Source of the DNA: Ricordea florida
Lineage: Eukaryota > Cnidaria > Anthozoa > Corallimorpharia > Ricordeidae
Direction of reading: 5' to 3'
NCBI GenBank assembly: GCA_949710005.1
Contig: OX453283.1
Span: 20,161,504-20,225,503 of the forward strand
Length of the DNA stretch: 64,000 bases
In this document: piece by piece, positions 52,229 to 63,040 of the stretch
Numbering within the stretch: the stretch's first letter is position 1
Layout: each line of letters begins with the position of its first letter
Translations under genes and position numbers: made by a program
The notes under the pieces: generated by a model
Told to the model about the DNA's origin: nothing
Database searches by the model: none
What the model saw: the letters and a program-made list of their open reading frames with translations, nothing else

Positions 52229-55200
52229 TCATTTACGATGCGGAGAGTTAACAAGGCGGACTACTCATAAATGCCGCCGTCCATCTTGACCATCTTGGCC
52301 ACTCTGACAAGAAACAGCCTCGACAAGACTCTTACAAATCTCTGGTAGACATGGCGCGTGATCTCCAACAGCAAACACCCACGTTATTTGACTCAATCGC
52401 TCATTAACTGGTATTTCTTTGCTTTCAATGCACATCCAGGTCCTTTTTCTTTATTTTTTCCTTTCCATTATTATGGCTTTAACTATTCCCTCTCTTAATG
52501 TTAACGGTCTTGCGGAACGCCATAAGCGTTCCAAAGTTTTTGAGTCTCTTAAATCTTTTTATTTTGACATCATATTTTTACAAGAAACGCATCTTGCAAA
52601 TGACACGCAAGGTAAGGCGTGGGAAAATGACTGGGGGGGCCAGTGCATATGGTCCCCCGGGTCAAATAGATCCTGTGGTGTGGCAGCTCTTGATCACCCC
52701 AAAAGTTCAGTCAAAATTACCAAATTTCATGCTGATTTGGCAGGGAGAGTTCTCACGGTTAAAGTTGAACACGAGCAACATTGTTTTCAGGTCATTAACA
52801 TATATGCTCCAAATCATCCGCGCGAGCGTGAACTATTTTTTGACGACTTATGGCGCTTTAAATTTTTTAATTTAGATACTATCCTTGTGGGTGATTTTAA
52901 TTGCATTCCAGATATTATTTTAGATAAATGGGGAGGTGACGATGGCTTGGGAAACCGAGCTATCTCCCAGCTCCATGCTTTCACGGATTCTCTTTCACTG
53001 GAAGATTTCTATCGTGTTAGCAATCCCACTGGCAAAATTTTTACCTTCGCATTCAATTGGCAGCCGTTTAGATCGTTTCTATACGCCTAAAACCTGGAGG
53101 TCACGCGTGATCAATCACGCGTTAACACCTTTCACTTACTCTGATCATTCTTTAATTACCTTAAAATTTTCCCACGGCCCTCGCAAATCCTGGGGGAGGG
53201 GTGTATGGAAACTAAATACACAGCTGTTAAAATCGGAATCTTTCTGTTCAGCTGTTGATTCTTTCTGGACGGAATGGCAAGAATATAAACCTGCTTTTAG
53301 CGACCCCCGCGTCTGGTGGGACGCGGGTAAGCTTCAAGTTAAGGAACTGGCCATCGCTCACAGCGTAGCTTACGCTCGTGAGCGTAAACAGACAAGACGA
53401 CTACTCGAACAGGAATTTCGTCTTATCTTGGCACGCGGTGATGCCAACACCGCTACTGATCAAACCCGCTTAACAGAGATTAAATCCCTTTTAAAAGCGT
53501 TGGACGATCAAGTTATTCAAGGTTATATAGTCTGTAGCCGTGAGCAGTGGCTAGAACACGGTGAACAACCTACTAAATATTTTTATCAACTTGAACAGTC
53601 ACGTCAGACACGCAATGCAATCACAGCTTTGCGCGATGGCGCTGAAACTGTTACTTCAGATAAAAATATATTACGTGTTTGTCGCGAATTTTATTCTAAT
53701 CTCTACACAGCTTAACCGGTTGATTTAGAATGCCAAGATTGGCTTTTAAATCAACTCGACAAGTCTCTGACATCCGAAGATCAGGCTAAATGTGAGGGCA
53801 TTCTCACGCTCTCTGAGTGTTTAGAGGCCCTCAACCAAATGTCCACCAACAAGGCACCTGGAGCGGATGGTCTTCCGACCGAATTTTATCAACGTTTTGG
53901 GGGTTTGCTAGGAGAAGATCTCGTAGCTACCCTTAATTATTCTTTCTTACATGGTATGTTATCCGACTCCCAGAGACAGGGTATCATCCGACTTTTATTT
54001 AAGAAAGATGATTCCCTGCTACTTAAAAATTGGCGACCTATCTCGTTACTCAACACGGACTACAAGATCTGTACCAAAGTTCCTGCCAACCGACTCCGTA
54101 AAGTTCTCTCTGTAATTCTTCACGAAGGCCAGACCTGTGGCGTACCTGGCCGGAGTATTTTTGAGAACCTCTTTCTTCTCAGAGATACTTTGGATTATGT
54201 TAATCACAAAGAGCTTTCTGCTGTAATTATTAGTTTAGACCAGGAGAAGGCCTTTGACCGAGTTAACCACAATTTTCTCCAACGCATTCTTGAACGGTTT
54301 AATTTCGGTCCTAATTTTCGTCACTGGGTTCAAACCGTTTATACGGACATTTCATCTTGTGTCCTTAACAATGGGTGGTTGTCTTCCAAATTTTCTTTGA
54401 CGCGCGGGGCTCGACAGGGTTGTCCTCTTTCGCCCTTATTGTACTGTCTTGTTTCAGAAACTTTGGGTCAAGCCATACGGCGAGACCCTCACATTGAGGG
54501 TATTCAAATCCCTGGCTCATTAGGCAAGGAAAGCAAAGTGTCCCAATATGCGGACGATACCACTTTAATTTTAGCTAAAGATTTTTCTGTCACACGAAGC
54601 TTTAACATAATTAACACCTTTGAAAAAGGCTCTGGCTCACGACTTAACGCGCAGAAAACTGAGGGCTTGTGGATTGGCTCTTCAGCTGGCTGGTCCTCAG
54701 GCCCAGTTAACATAACATGAACTACTGATAAGCTTAAAATTCTAGGCGTTTACTTTGGTAATACTAACATCGATCATGCTAACTGGGATAGTCGCATAAT
54801 TAAATTAGAAGCACGTCTTAATCGTTGGAAACAACGCACATTATCGCTTAAAGGAAAAGCTCTACTCATTAACTCTATAGGGGCCTCTGGCCTTTGGTAC
54901 ACCGGTACTGTTTTACCCTTGCCTGAATGGGCTTTTACCCGTATCACTAAAGCCATTTATAAATTTTTGTGGAACGATCAGACCGAATCTGTCAAAAGGA
55001 CTACATGCCAACTTCCGTTGTCTTGCGGTGGTTTAGCCGTGGTTAATCCCGGTGATAAATCCAAAGCGCTTAAATTGCGCTGGATACCGTGTGTCGGCGA
55101 CCCGACATACGTATCCAAATGGGTTTTCTTTGCCAGGTACTGGATAGGTCTGGCTTTAAGTCGGCACGTAAAAAGCTGGGACTTTTTACGCTCCAACTCA

Positions 55201-56147
55201 CATCCCAAATACATTGGCGCTGACCCGCCAATGCATTTTCAACATATTTTGACGGCACTCAACCGTTTAAATGTGGAATTAACTACTTTACCGAGTTACA
55301 GAGTTAAGACTTTTTACAAACAGCTTAATCACCCTGCTCCCCAATACCTGCCTTGCACAGGTACTTGGGAGAGACAACTCCATACATCTCTACCCTGGAC
55401 CACTATTTGGTCTAGCATTTATGGTGGGTTAAGTACTAATTGGGAAGCCGACATAGTGTGGCGCCTTGCGCATGGAGTATTAAAAACCCGAGCTTATCTC
55501 AAACATTGGCGCCGTCTCGCCGTGTCTGCTAGTTGTGCCCGCTGTGGGCGTATTGAGTCATTTTCCCACGCCTTATGTAAGTGTACTGTTGTTCCTTGCG
55601 TTTGGATGGCTAGGAATCTAGCCACTTTCGAAAATACCAATTTAACAGCTTTGGAAATTCAGCATAGAATTTCCTTTCGCGTACGACAACGGCTTAAAGC
55701 CGCTTATCGCGACCAGGCTCTGGAACTCCCTGCCCATTAACCTTAAGAAAGGAACATGTGTAACCTCATTAAAAAAGGCTATTTATAGTCATCTTTAAAC
55801 AAGATACAATGACATTGATCATTTTAGCTTAAGTGTAACTTAATTTTATTTCTTAGTTTTATGCTAATCTGGCATTTCACAACCTCCCTTTCGCTTGAGC
55901 CATCCTAGCTGTATTATTATTGTAATTATAGTTTGTAGATGTTCTTTGTAAGGATATTTTAATTGTAATATAGTTTTTACTCTTTTAATCTTATTCATAT
56001 ATATATATTTATAGTTCTTTTTCTTTAACGATATGTATTTTGTTACTTAATTTCTTGTTTTACAATTTAGTTTGAGGGCCACCAGTTATTCAGTTGAAGT
56101 ACTGTCCCGTGTTACCCTCGTTAAATAAAGTTGATTATTTATTTATT
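52229..56147 (+). mobile_element. L1/Tx1-type LINE, ORF2 nearly full length
   Basis: ORF2 occupies 52473-55740; the 3' UTR runs to an ATTTATT repeat ending about 56147, where the sequence changes to a MULE-like frame. The left limit is uncertain; no target duplication was found. Confidence 0.7.
52473..55740 (+). pseudogene. L1/Tx1 ORF2 with frameshift and two stops
   Basis: ATG at 52473. Endonuclease: MALTIPSLNVNGL, DIIFLQETHL, INIYAPNHP, TILVGDFNCIPD, and after a frameshift near 53070 LDRFYTPK and TYSDHSLITL. RT: STNKAPGADGLPTEFY, KNWRPISLLNTDYKI, SLDQEKAFDRV, RGARQGCPLSPLLY, QYADDTTLILA (about 54543-54576). C-terminal zf-RVT-like CARCGRIESFSHALCKC near 55535. In-frame stops at about 53713 (TAA) and 54718 (TGA). 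Codon use is more GC-rich than the 43-kb LINE, pointing to a different family. Confidence 0.85.
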
Positions 56148-57069
56148 ATTCGCGATGACAGTTGGAAGGGAACTAGCAAATACCATAATAAAAGGGTGCA
56201 GTGTCCACTGGAAAACATCTGTCAATCGCGTATGTAAACTGGTGACAAAAAACAAAGATGAATTCGACATATTTAAAAATCTAGCTTTCCAGGTTCCTCA
56301 AGTAAAAGAACAAACTGATGTCCTATTGATCTTCGATGTTCTCTGCGCAAAAGTCCCTGCATCGAGAGCGTCACATCTACTACCGTAACATTTAGCTATT
56401 AAGGCAAAGGAGTTAAACACCAAACACTGGGAGAGATTAGAACACTGGTCTTCATGGTGGACGAGAGACAGAACCCTACAGATGCTTTGTAAAGCCTTTA
56501 CACTGCGAGACCAAGAAGATTGAACAGCTAACACCAACAATCCTGTAGAATCTCTCAACAGACAATCAATTCTGGATGGAGGCAGCAATTTATCTGTACT
56601 TCTAAAAAATATTTACTTGGAAGATAGATTACATGCCATAAAGATGGTGGCAAAAGAAGCAAACATCAATATTGCATGCGAATCAGGTTGTCACAAAGCT
56701 AATCCCAACAAGCGCAAAAGGAAACGATCAAGCATTGTCAAGTTCCACGATGGGACATCGATTACAGAACAAACCCCACCAGACAAACGGCGTAGGATCA
56801 TGAGCAATGAGAAGCCCAGCAAGCGAAAAACAGGCCAATCTTTGATAGGCTCTAAAGTCGAGGTGGAGTACCAAGAGGAAATACGCGGAGATATAAACTA
56901 TCTTGGATGGTTTAAGGGAGAGATAGTAGCCTACAATAGAAACACTGGCTATCTTGTCAAGTTTGAGCCTCGTGAAGATGGAGTGGTGGAGGAAGACTGG
57001 ATACCTATTATTATACCTACTATACCCACGGCTGAATTTCCTGATCCGCTGAAAGCGAATCTAACATGA
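56147..57069 (+). pseudogene. MULE-like transposase C-terminal part with Tudor-like tail
   Basis: One frame with two stops (TAA 56386, TGA 56521): IIKGCSVHWKTSVNRVCKLV (the CxxH/HW signature after the MULE DDE core), [60 protein letters not shown] basic KRKRKR patch follows, then [39 protein letters not shown], a Tudor/chromo-like barrel pattern. The upstream DDE part is not next to it; the LINE ends right where this frame starts. Confidence 0.6.
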
Positions 57070-57384
57070 GCACAAGCAAGTCGAGCATGTGCTCCAAAGA
57101 GAAAAGCTCCGAGATCAAGAGCGGAACCAGTCACAAAGAAAGAAAAGTTACACAAAAACTGTGGCGAACAATTACTGGACTACTGTACACCGACTGTCGA
57201 TCGCAAGTCACCAGAATCTGGATTGACGGTCGATGCCATCCTAAACAAACTCAACGAATCTCTAACCAATGAAGAATGTAATGCGATGCCACATGTGTAT
57301 GAGCACTCTACAGGAAAGCTGGTTTCTGATCAAGGCTCTCAGACCTTGTACTCTAAATATGAGTTATAAGCAAAGGTCCAGACC

Positions 57385-57750
57385 ATGATTTTGAAGAATG
57401 ATGTTGCCACGAGGAAACCTCAGGCTCACACAATAGTAACTACTCTATCTTACGAAAACATCGTGCGAGGTGCAAGTCTTATGAAACACTTCATTGGCCT
57501 CTCACCTCCACAGTTTGAGATTTTGCATAATTTTATAGACGATGTTTGTCCTTTGGAGACCATAAACTATTGGACTAGTAAAGATTGCCCTGCAACGGAA
57601 AATGCAAGAACTGGCCCAAGAAGTGATTTTTCATCAAGGGAGAAGCTTTTTATTTGCCTTCTGAGACTTAGGAGAGGACTTACTCTCAAGACTCTAGCAG
57701 CTCTTCTCAGTACACCTCCAGAGGCTGCTAATTCCCATTGGCTAAAATCG
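57385..57750 (+). pseudogene. HTH_Tnp_4-type N-terminal fragment of a HARBI/IS4EU-like transposase
   Basis: Reads ASLMKHFIGLSPPQFEILHNFIDDV, INYWTSKD, GPRSDFSSREKLFICLLRLRRGLTLKTLAALLS: the GL..FE.L / GP...L....LFL.RLRLGL helix-turn-helix that precedes DDE_4 domains. The catalytic part is absent. Different from the 227-808 copy. Confidence 0.55.
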
Positions 57751-57847
57751 CTTATCTGTCCTGTGATTGGTTCATTGGCTTTAATTTATTGCAAATGACT
57801 CATTCGCATGCACGCAACATTCAGGCCACTTAATGAGCATTTGACAA

Positions 57848-58320
57848 TTGACGAGTGAAGCAAAGCAAAGTGAATTACACATGGATGCTATTGCATGCAA
57901 ACTTCGGGATTTACATTCAAAAACCAAACAAGAGCAAGCAGTGAGAAACCTGTATCTGGGAAAAGACGTCCTTGCTGCCATTCTGCCTACTGGATTCGGC
58001 AAGAGCCGCATTTATCAAGCGTTTTCTTTACTGAAAAGCTGTGAAAATACCGGCGCAACATTGTCATTGCTCCATTAACAAGTATTATTGAAGATCAGTT
58101 GGCCGACTTGCGCTCGCGAGGTTTTCGTGCTGCTGCGTTGTCTTCTTTAAGTTCAGCTGAATTAGAAGAATGCAGTTTAGAAATACTTTGCTCAGCAGAG
58201 GAAGCAATTTCCAAGGAGTTAACCAGCTTTCTAAAGAAAGAGAGTTCCGAGCATCACCAGCGCGTGTGCTGCATCGTTGTTGACGAATGTCACACAGTGG
58301 AAACGTGGACAGGCAAGAGG
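57848..58320 (+). pseudogene. RecQ-like helicase exon fragment, frameshifted
   Basis: Contains KQEQAVRNLYLGKDVLAAILPTGFGKSRIYQAF (Walker A GFGKS), then after a frameshift near 58050 VIAPLTSIIEDQLADLRSRGF (motif Ia) and RVCCIVVDECHTVETWTGKR (DECH motif II). A GTAACT donor directly after GKR at 58321 suggests this is an exon. Only helicase motifs I-II are present. Such solo RecQ-like exons are frequent in cnidarian genomes, in my recollection. Confidence 0.7.
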
Positions 58321-59170
58321 AGGTAACTTCAGTTTGTTTAGTACCTTTCGCCTATCATGTAATTTTAGTAGCCAGAGTTACTAGCGTTCTCGTCTGTCAA
58401 GAAGGGAGATCAGAAACTAACTGGGACAAGCCCAGCCGAACTTTCAATAGCTTCGGTTGTTTCGCCTCGCAATTTTAAATTTTCCAATTTATTTGTTTTG
58501 TACATCCTGTACTACACGTGAGTTTGACAGAACACGTCACCTTTTTATTTCCGGTCCTCACAAATTATGCGTATCAGTTACAAATTATGCGTATTATTGA
58601 CATAATTACGTGAAAAGATTTCTCCCGTTTAAGAGGCATCTAGCGGCTGGCGTTCTTTCTGCCCCGCCGTCGCTTTGCTCTCTCGCGCGCGATTTCTCGC
58701 TCTCCCTAGCCAGCCTAGCCTGCCATCGCTTTGCTAGCGTGCGAGATTTCTCGCTCTCCGTGACTGACTAGAACGCCAAGCTACGCTGGCTAAGTTTTCC
58801 TTGGACTCATGAACATAGGACAGGACGATTGCCCTCTGGTATCACAAAACGATTTGGTTACTGGGCAGCAGAAGATTTTAATCATTTTGCATTTCCTGCC
58901 ATGGAAGCCTGCTAAGCTCGAGAAATTCTCTGTTGCCTTGCCCATATTATTGGGTTTCTTAGCAACCATGCTAGAAATGGCTGGAGCCAAGCTGATACTT
59001 CTACATTTCATGAAATGTGTGTGTGAGATATGCTGCACCAGTAGAGAAGACCCATGTAATCACTTTGCACAATTATTTTTGAGTACAAGTACCATTTCCT
59101 CCAAAGCTCGCAAGTACTGCCGTGTTACATTAAAAATGTACAGGTGATACAGTCTATTCTTTATTGTTTG
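58321..59170. other. Spacer with a short duplicated block
   Basis: About 58650-58700 and 58728-58760 share a CGCTTTGCT...GCG(A)GATTTCTCGCTCTCC block. The 112-codon plus frame at 58809-59147 has no recognisable domain. Confidence 0.35.
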
Positions 59171-59259
59171 TGAAAGAAAAGGGAGGAGGGGAAAGGGGGG
59201 GGGCTTATTAGAGATGGTAGGCTTATTAGAAGATGGGGCTTAATAGAGGATTTATCACT

Positions 59260-59840
59260 ACTGGAGTCAACCATGTGAAATATGTGTGAAGGTAGTGTGA
59301 AATACATGTGAAATATGTAACCATGTGAAAAATGCAGAGAACAAGTTGTGTGAAAATTTAGAACGTGTGAAAATAACAAATGAAATTCCAGTGCTCGACC
59401 TTAGCAGAAGTCCACTAGTCCTGGACTAGTGCAAAATGCTTCTGGACTAGTAGAAACTTAGACCCACTAGTCACAGGACCAGTAACTACTTTGTAGTTTG
59501 TAATGTTTAAAAAATAATACAAGGGGAAAACAAAATATACGTCTTGTAAATGCTGTTTCGATGTGTTCCTCGCAATGTTCCGACTACCACAGGACTACCA
59601 CAGATTTACTCAGGACTAGTAAATTTTCAGTTGAACTAGTCCAAGGACCAGCGATTTAAAAAGTTAAGGTCGAGCACTGAATTCTCCTATCAATTTCACA
59701 TGTTCTTTGACAGGTATGGACTATATGAAAAATCATGTGAATATTTTTATCCACCAACATCAGGTAGTTATGCATGTGAAACAGAAAAATCCTGTGAAAA
59801 AGTATGTGAAATGAAAACTACGTGATAAGTAAAAATGTGA
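59260..59840. repeat. Irregular ATGTGAAA-rich repeat interrupted by a MITE
   Basis: ATGTGAAA/TGTGTGAAA words recur at irregular 15-25 bp spacing at 59260-59388 and again at 59690-59840, on both sides of the element at 59389-59679, so the MITE appears to have inserted into it. Confidence 0.6.
59389..59679. mobile_element. 291-bp hAT-like MITE with ACTAGT repeats
   Basis: CAGTGCTCGACCTTA at 59389 and TAAGGTCGAGCACTG ending at 59679 are exact complements; CAGTG-type ends are typical of hAT. Shared flank AATTC (59384-59388 and 59680-59684) may be the remains of a target duplication. Inside, GGACTAGT or CACTAGTC occurs about eight times. Confidence 0.75.
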
Positions 59841-60489
59841 TATAATCACAATTCAATTCTATAAAAGTGCTTTCACCTTAATCACGTTGACCCGATTTGT
59901 CTGATTTCTTTTCAAGCATGCACAAATGTACTGTATGTAATCTATCCAATGTACTGTGGAAAATATACTATAATGATCTGTATAAATTGATGATTCTTCA
60001 ACAAGATATACTTCATTTAAGGCCAAAGGCATGCACAATGTGTGAAATATTTGACAATTCCATCCATATGTACGTGTATTGCTCAAAAGTTTAAAATCCA
60101 TAACAGTGATTCGTTACCATCGTCCACAGCTGTTACAAGTGGGAAAGAAAGGCAATTAAGTGAAACAGTCTATGTCAAATATTTTTGTGTCTACATAGTA
60201 AAGAAGACTCTCAACGTCTTGTTTGCATGATTTGTAAAGTTTCACGGTCACAAATTCACTCTCTACCATAAAGCAAATCATACAATTTGAGGAATTGACT
60301 TATCCTTCCAATTGGTGTCTTCTCTCCACAACTGATCTGCACAACGGACGAGACAACAGCTCCAGAATCCAGTGAAGAGGATTTCAAAACAGGTGTCTTT
60401 CAATGGAGTCGTTTCTCTGTGGAAAATGTTTGCCAAACATTCTGTTCACTGTCCGTAACTGAAGAAAGGGCTCCACATCCTACCTGAAT

Positions 60490-61844
60490 GCAAGCCCAAC
60501 AAGAATTGCACAGATTAAGGAAGAAACAGCCACGGATGAAGAGTGTCTCTCACTTCGTTCAATCATCACCCAAGGATGGCCTGACACAAGATCAAATTGC
60601 CCAGTACACCTTCATGCATTCTGGAATTATTGCAACAAACTAACAGTTGCAGATGGAGTAATCCTGAAGGGTACACACATTCTTATTCCAAAGAGCCTCC
60701 AGGCAGATGTATCGCAGCAACTACACTGTGCACACCAAGGAGCAGAAAAATGCAAGCTTTGTGCCAAGGGTTCCGTGTTCTGGGTCAACATAAGCTGCGA
60801 CATAGAGAAGATGGTAAAATGCTGCACCCCATGTCAGCATAATCAAAACATGAATGCAAAGGAGCCCCTCAATCCTCATGACATTCCACAGAAACCCTGG
60901 CACACACTTGGATGTGACATATTCTTTTGGAACAACTCACCTTATTTGCTGTTATCTGACTATTACAGCAAGTTCCCGCTCGTGCGGAAGTTGACCAACA
61001 TCCAGTCAGACACAATAGCACATCTGAAATCCATATTTGAGAACACGGGATTCCAGATAAACTTGTCACTGGCAATGACTCCCAGTTTACTTCTGCATTA
61101 TTCCAAGACTTCTCCAGCACATATGGTTTCATCCACATGACAACTAGTCCCTATTATCCGCAAGCCAATGGTTTCATCAAGAGTACCATACAGAATCCGG
61201 TGCAGATCCTCATCTCACCGTATTATGCCTCCGCAACACCCCACTTAACCGCAACATCGCATCACTGGCAGAGCTCCTGGACTCTAGAGTATACCAAGCC
61301 AACTTCCCTTCCATATCCAAACCTGGTCTGTCATTATCTGCAGATGGAGCGGTAAAACACTAAGCTCCAAGCACAACAAGATCAGCAAAAATCACAATAC
61401 AAGTCTTCCAAGCCCCTTCCCGCCATACACGCTGAGGACCCAGTGCATGTACTTAACCCACATGACCACAAGTGGGAACCTGGTATTGTCAAGTGTAGCA
61501 CGCACGCTCCTCGCTCATACATGGTCACCATGGCAAATGGCAGTACCCTCAGGCGAAACCGCAGTCATATTCGACCAACAGGAGAGAATATTTACATCCA
61601 AAACAACATCCCCAGTGATGAACCACTAAGACCCCTGAATGCCATCTGCAGCACCATACCCAGCACCTCACGTGACAACTGTGAACAGACCACACTGGCC
61701 TATGATGCACCTGCCCATACACCACAGCTGAGATGTCCAACTCCAGAAGCTCCGCGCCGCAGATCTCAAGACTTGTCAAGCCCACTAACCGATTGGATTT
61801 ATAAATTGAACATAGGCTTATCATGTTGTTGTTTTGGTTGCTAA
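60490..61844 (+). pseudogene. Gypsy integrase region, several frameshifts
   Basis: Frame 1: GWPDTRSNCPVHLHAFW, VADGVILKGTHILIPKSLQADV, then the HHCC zinc region (LHCAHQGAEKCKL ... CTPCQHNQ), WHTLGCDIFFWNNSPYLLLSDYYSKFPLVRKL (first catalytic Asp) up to about 61050. Frameshifts near 61060 and 61137 lead to MTTSPYYPQANGFIKSTIQ (Glu-region helix, Glu not preserved) and, from about 61430, DPVHVLNPHDHKWEPGIV ... GSTLRRNRSHIRP (C-terminal SH3-like tail). RT and protease are not upstream, and LTRs were not found. Different family from the 7.3-12.1 kb element. Confidence 0.8.
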
Positions 61845-62311
61845 GTTTCTTTCAAGGTCACTTGTTGTATGCGACCTTCATGTTCCATAACATTTTTGTT
61901 TCCTTATTATCTAGTTCTCTTTTGCGAGTTCATAGCTCCTTTCAGAAGGACAGGGATGTCATAGTTTACATGCGGTTTTATACATTCACGCAGAATGTCG
62001 GTGTAGAAACTCCCTCGCTGGAATAAAAAGTTGTTGTGTTTACCACCTTGAATCTCATTGATTCTCATCCATCCTTACTCAATACTGCGACAAATAGTGA
62101 CTGGCAGACTATCAGCACTGCAAGAGGCATTACAGCTGATGATGTTCCAGGTTTTGGATGGTGTTCCAGACATCTGTGGAAACCAGAACACTCTTTTGCT
62201 GACCCAGACAAGGGAGACACTGTTGCTGTACTTGAGAATGTGGTGAATTAAAATCCCAATTCATATATAACCACTGTAAACTGTATGTAATGTCAAGGTT
62301 TACCTTTTTTC
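61845..62311 (+). other. Probable 3' region of the Gypsy remnant
   Basis: GGAATAAAAAG at about 62020 resembles a polyadenylation signal, and the region could be LTR, but no second copy is in the window. The 71-codon frame at 62036-62251 has no identified family. Confidence 0.3.
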
Positions 62312-63040
62312 CTAGGATTCGTCTATACAAGTCCACAAACCGTGGGAGCAAAATGGATAAAGTATGCAGAGGCATACCAGATTCCAAGGAACTTTTAAGA
62401 ATTTATGGCAAAGGGAGTTCAAATTCCAAGCGTATAAACATGGTTTTGCAATGCCCTAGAAATGGAGGTTTGTGTAGTCTTTCATAAGCAATGAGGGGTT
62501 TGTGTCTTTGCAGTCAGCTTATAAATATCCTTGGCCAAAAGCAAAAAGAATTGAAATTGCAAGTTACGAAGAGCTTTGTGCCAGCTGTTTCATTGGTAAT
62601 TCAAAAGGCTAAATGTTTTTTTTTTTCATCCGAGGATCTAACCTTAACCCTCAGTCTGCACCAACACCAGGAGAAAGCAGTCCCAACCTTTCTTCTCCCT
62701 CTCTTCAACTGAATCCCGATTCCAATGCTACCTCCCTCCGTCCCTCTACGAACCAATCCCAACCCTCCCTTTCCCCTGCTCAGCCCATTTCCAACCCACC
62801 CTCCCTCCCTCCCTCCACAAATCAATTCCAGCCCTACCTCCACCCTGCTAGACCCAGTCCCAACCCTCCCTTGCTTCCTCAACAATCTACCACTCACCCA
62901 AATCCCACCTCGTCTCAAACAAGTGTGACAAACTCAGTCATCCAGCCGGAGACTTCCAGTGGTGCAACAAGTGTGGCAAGTGGTGTTGTAAATCAGGTGG
63001 ACTTGACATTACGGAATGATTTCCGCACAGGTCCCTACTT
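62312..63040 (+). CDS. Possible exons of an unknown gene with Pro/Ser-rich part
   Basis: A TTTTTTCCTAG acceptor at about 62316 precedes a frame with GAKWIKYAEAYQIPRNF in one phase, and a TTTGCAG acceptor at about 62508 precedes SAYKYPWPKAKRIEIASYEELCASC. From about 62637 a Pro/Ser/Asn-rich frame (NLNPQSAPTPGESSPNLS...) continues to about 63030 through a CCCTCCCT-rich tract. The pieces may belong to one gene running out of the window, or be chance; no domain recognised. Confidence 0.25.

Noticed and set aside
62613-62928. Collagen- or mucin-like Pro-rich gene on both strands
   Set aside because: A CCCTCCCT-rich tract gives Pro/Ser on one strand and Gly on the other; only a weak exon call was kept.
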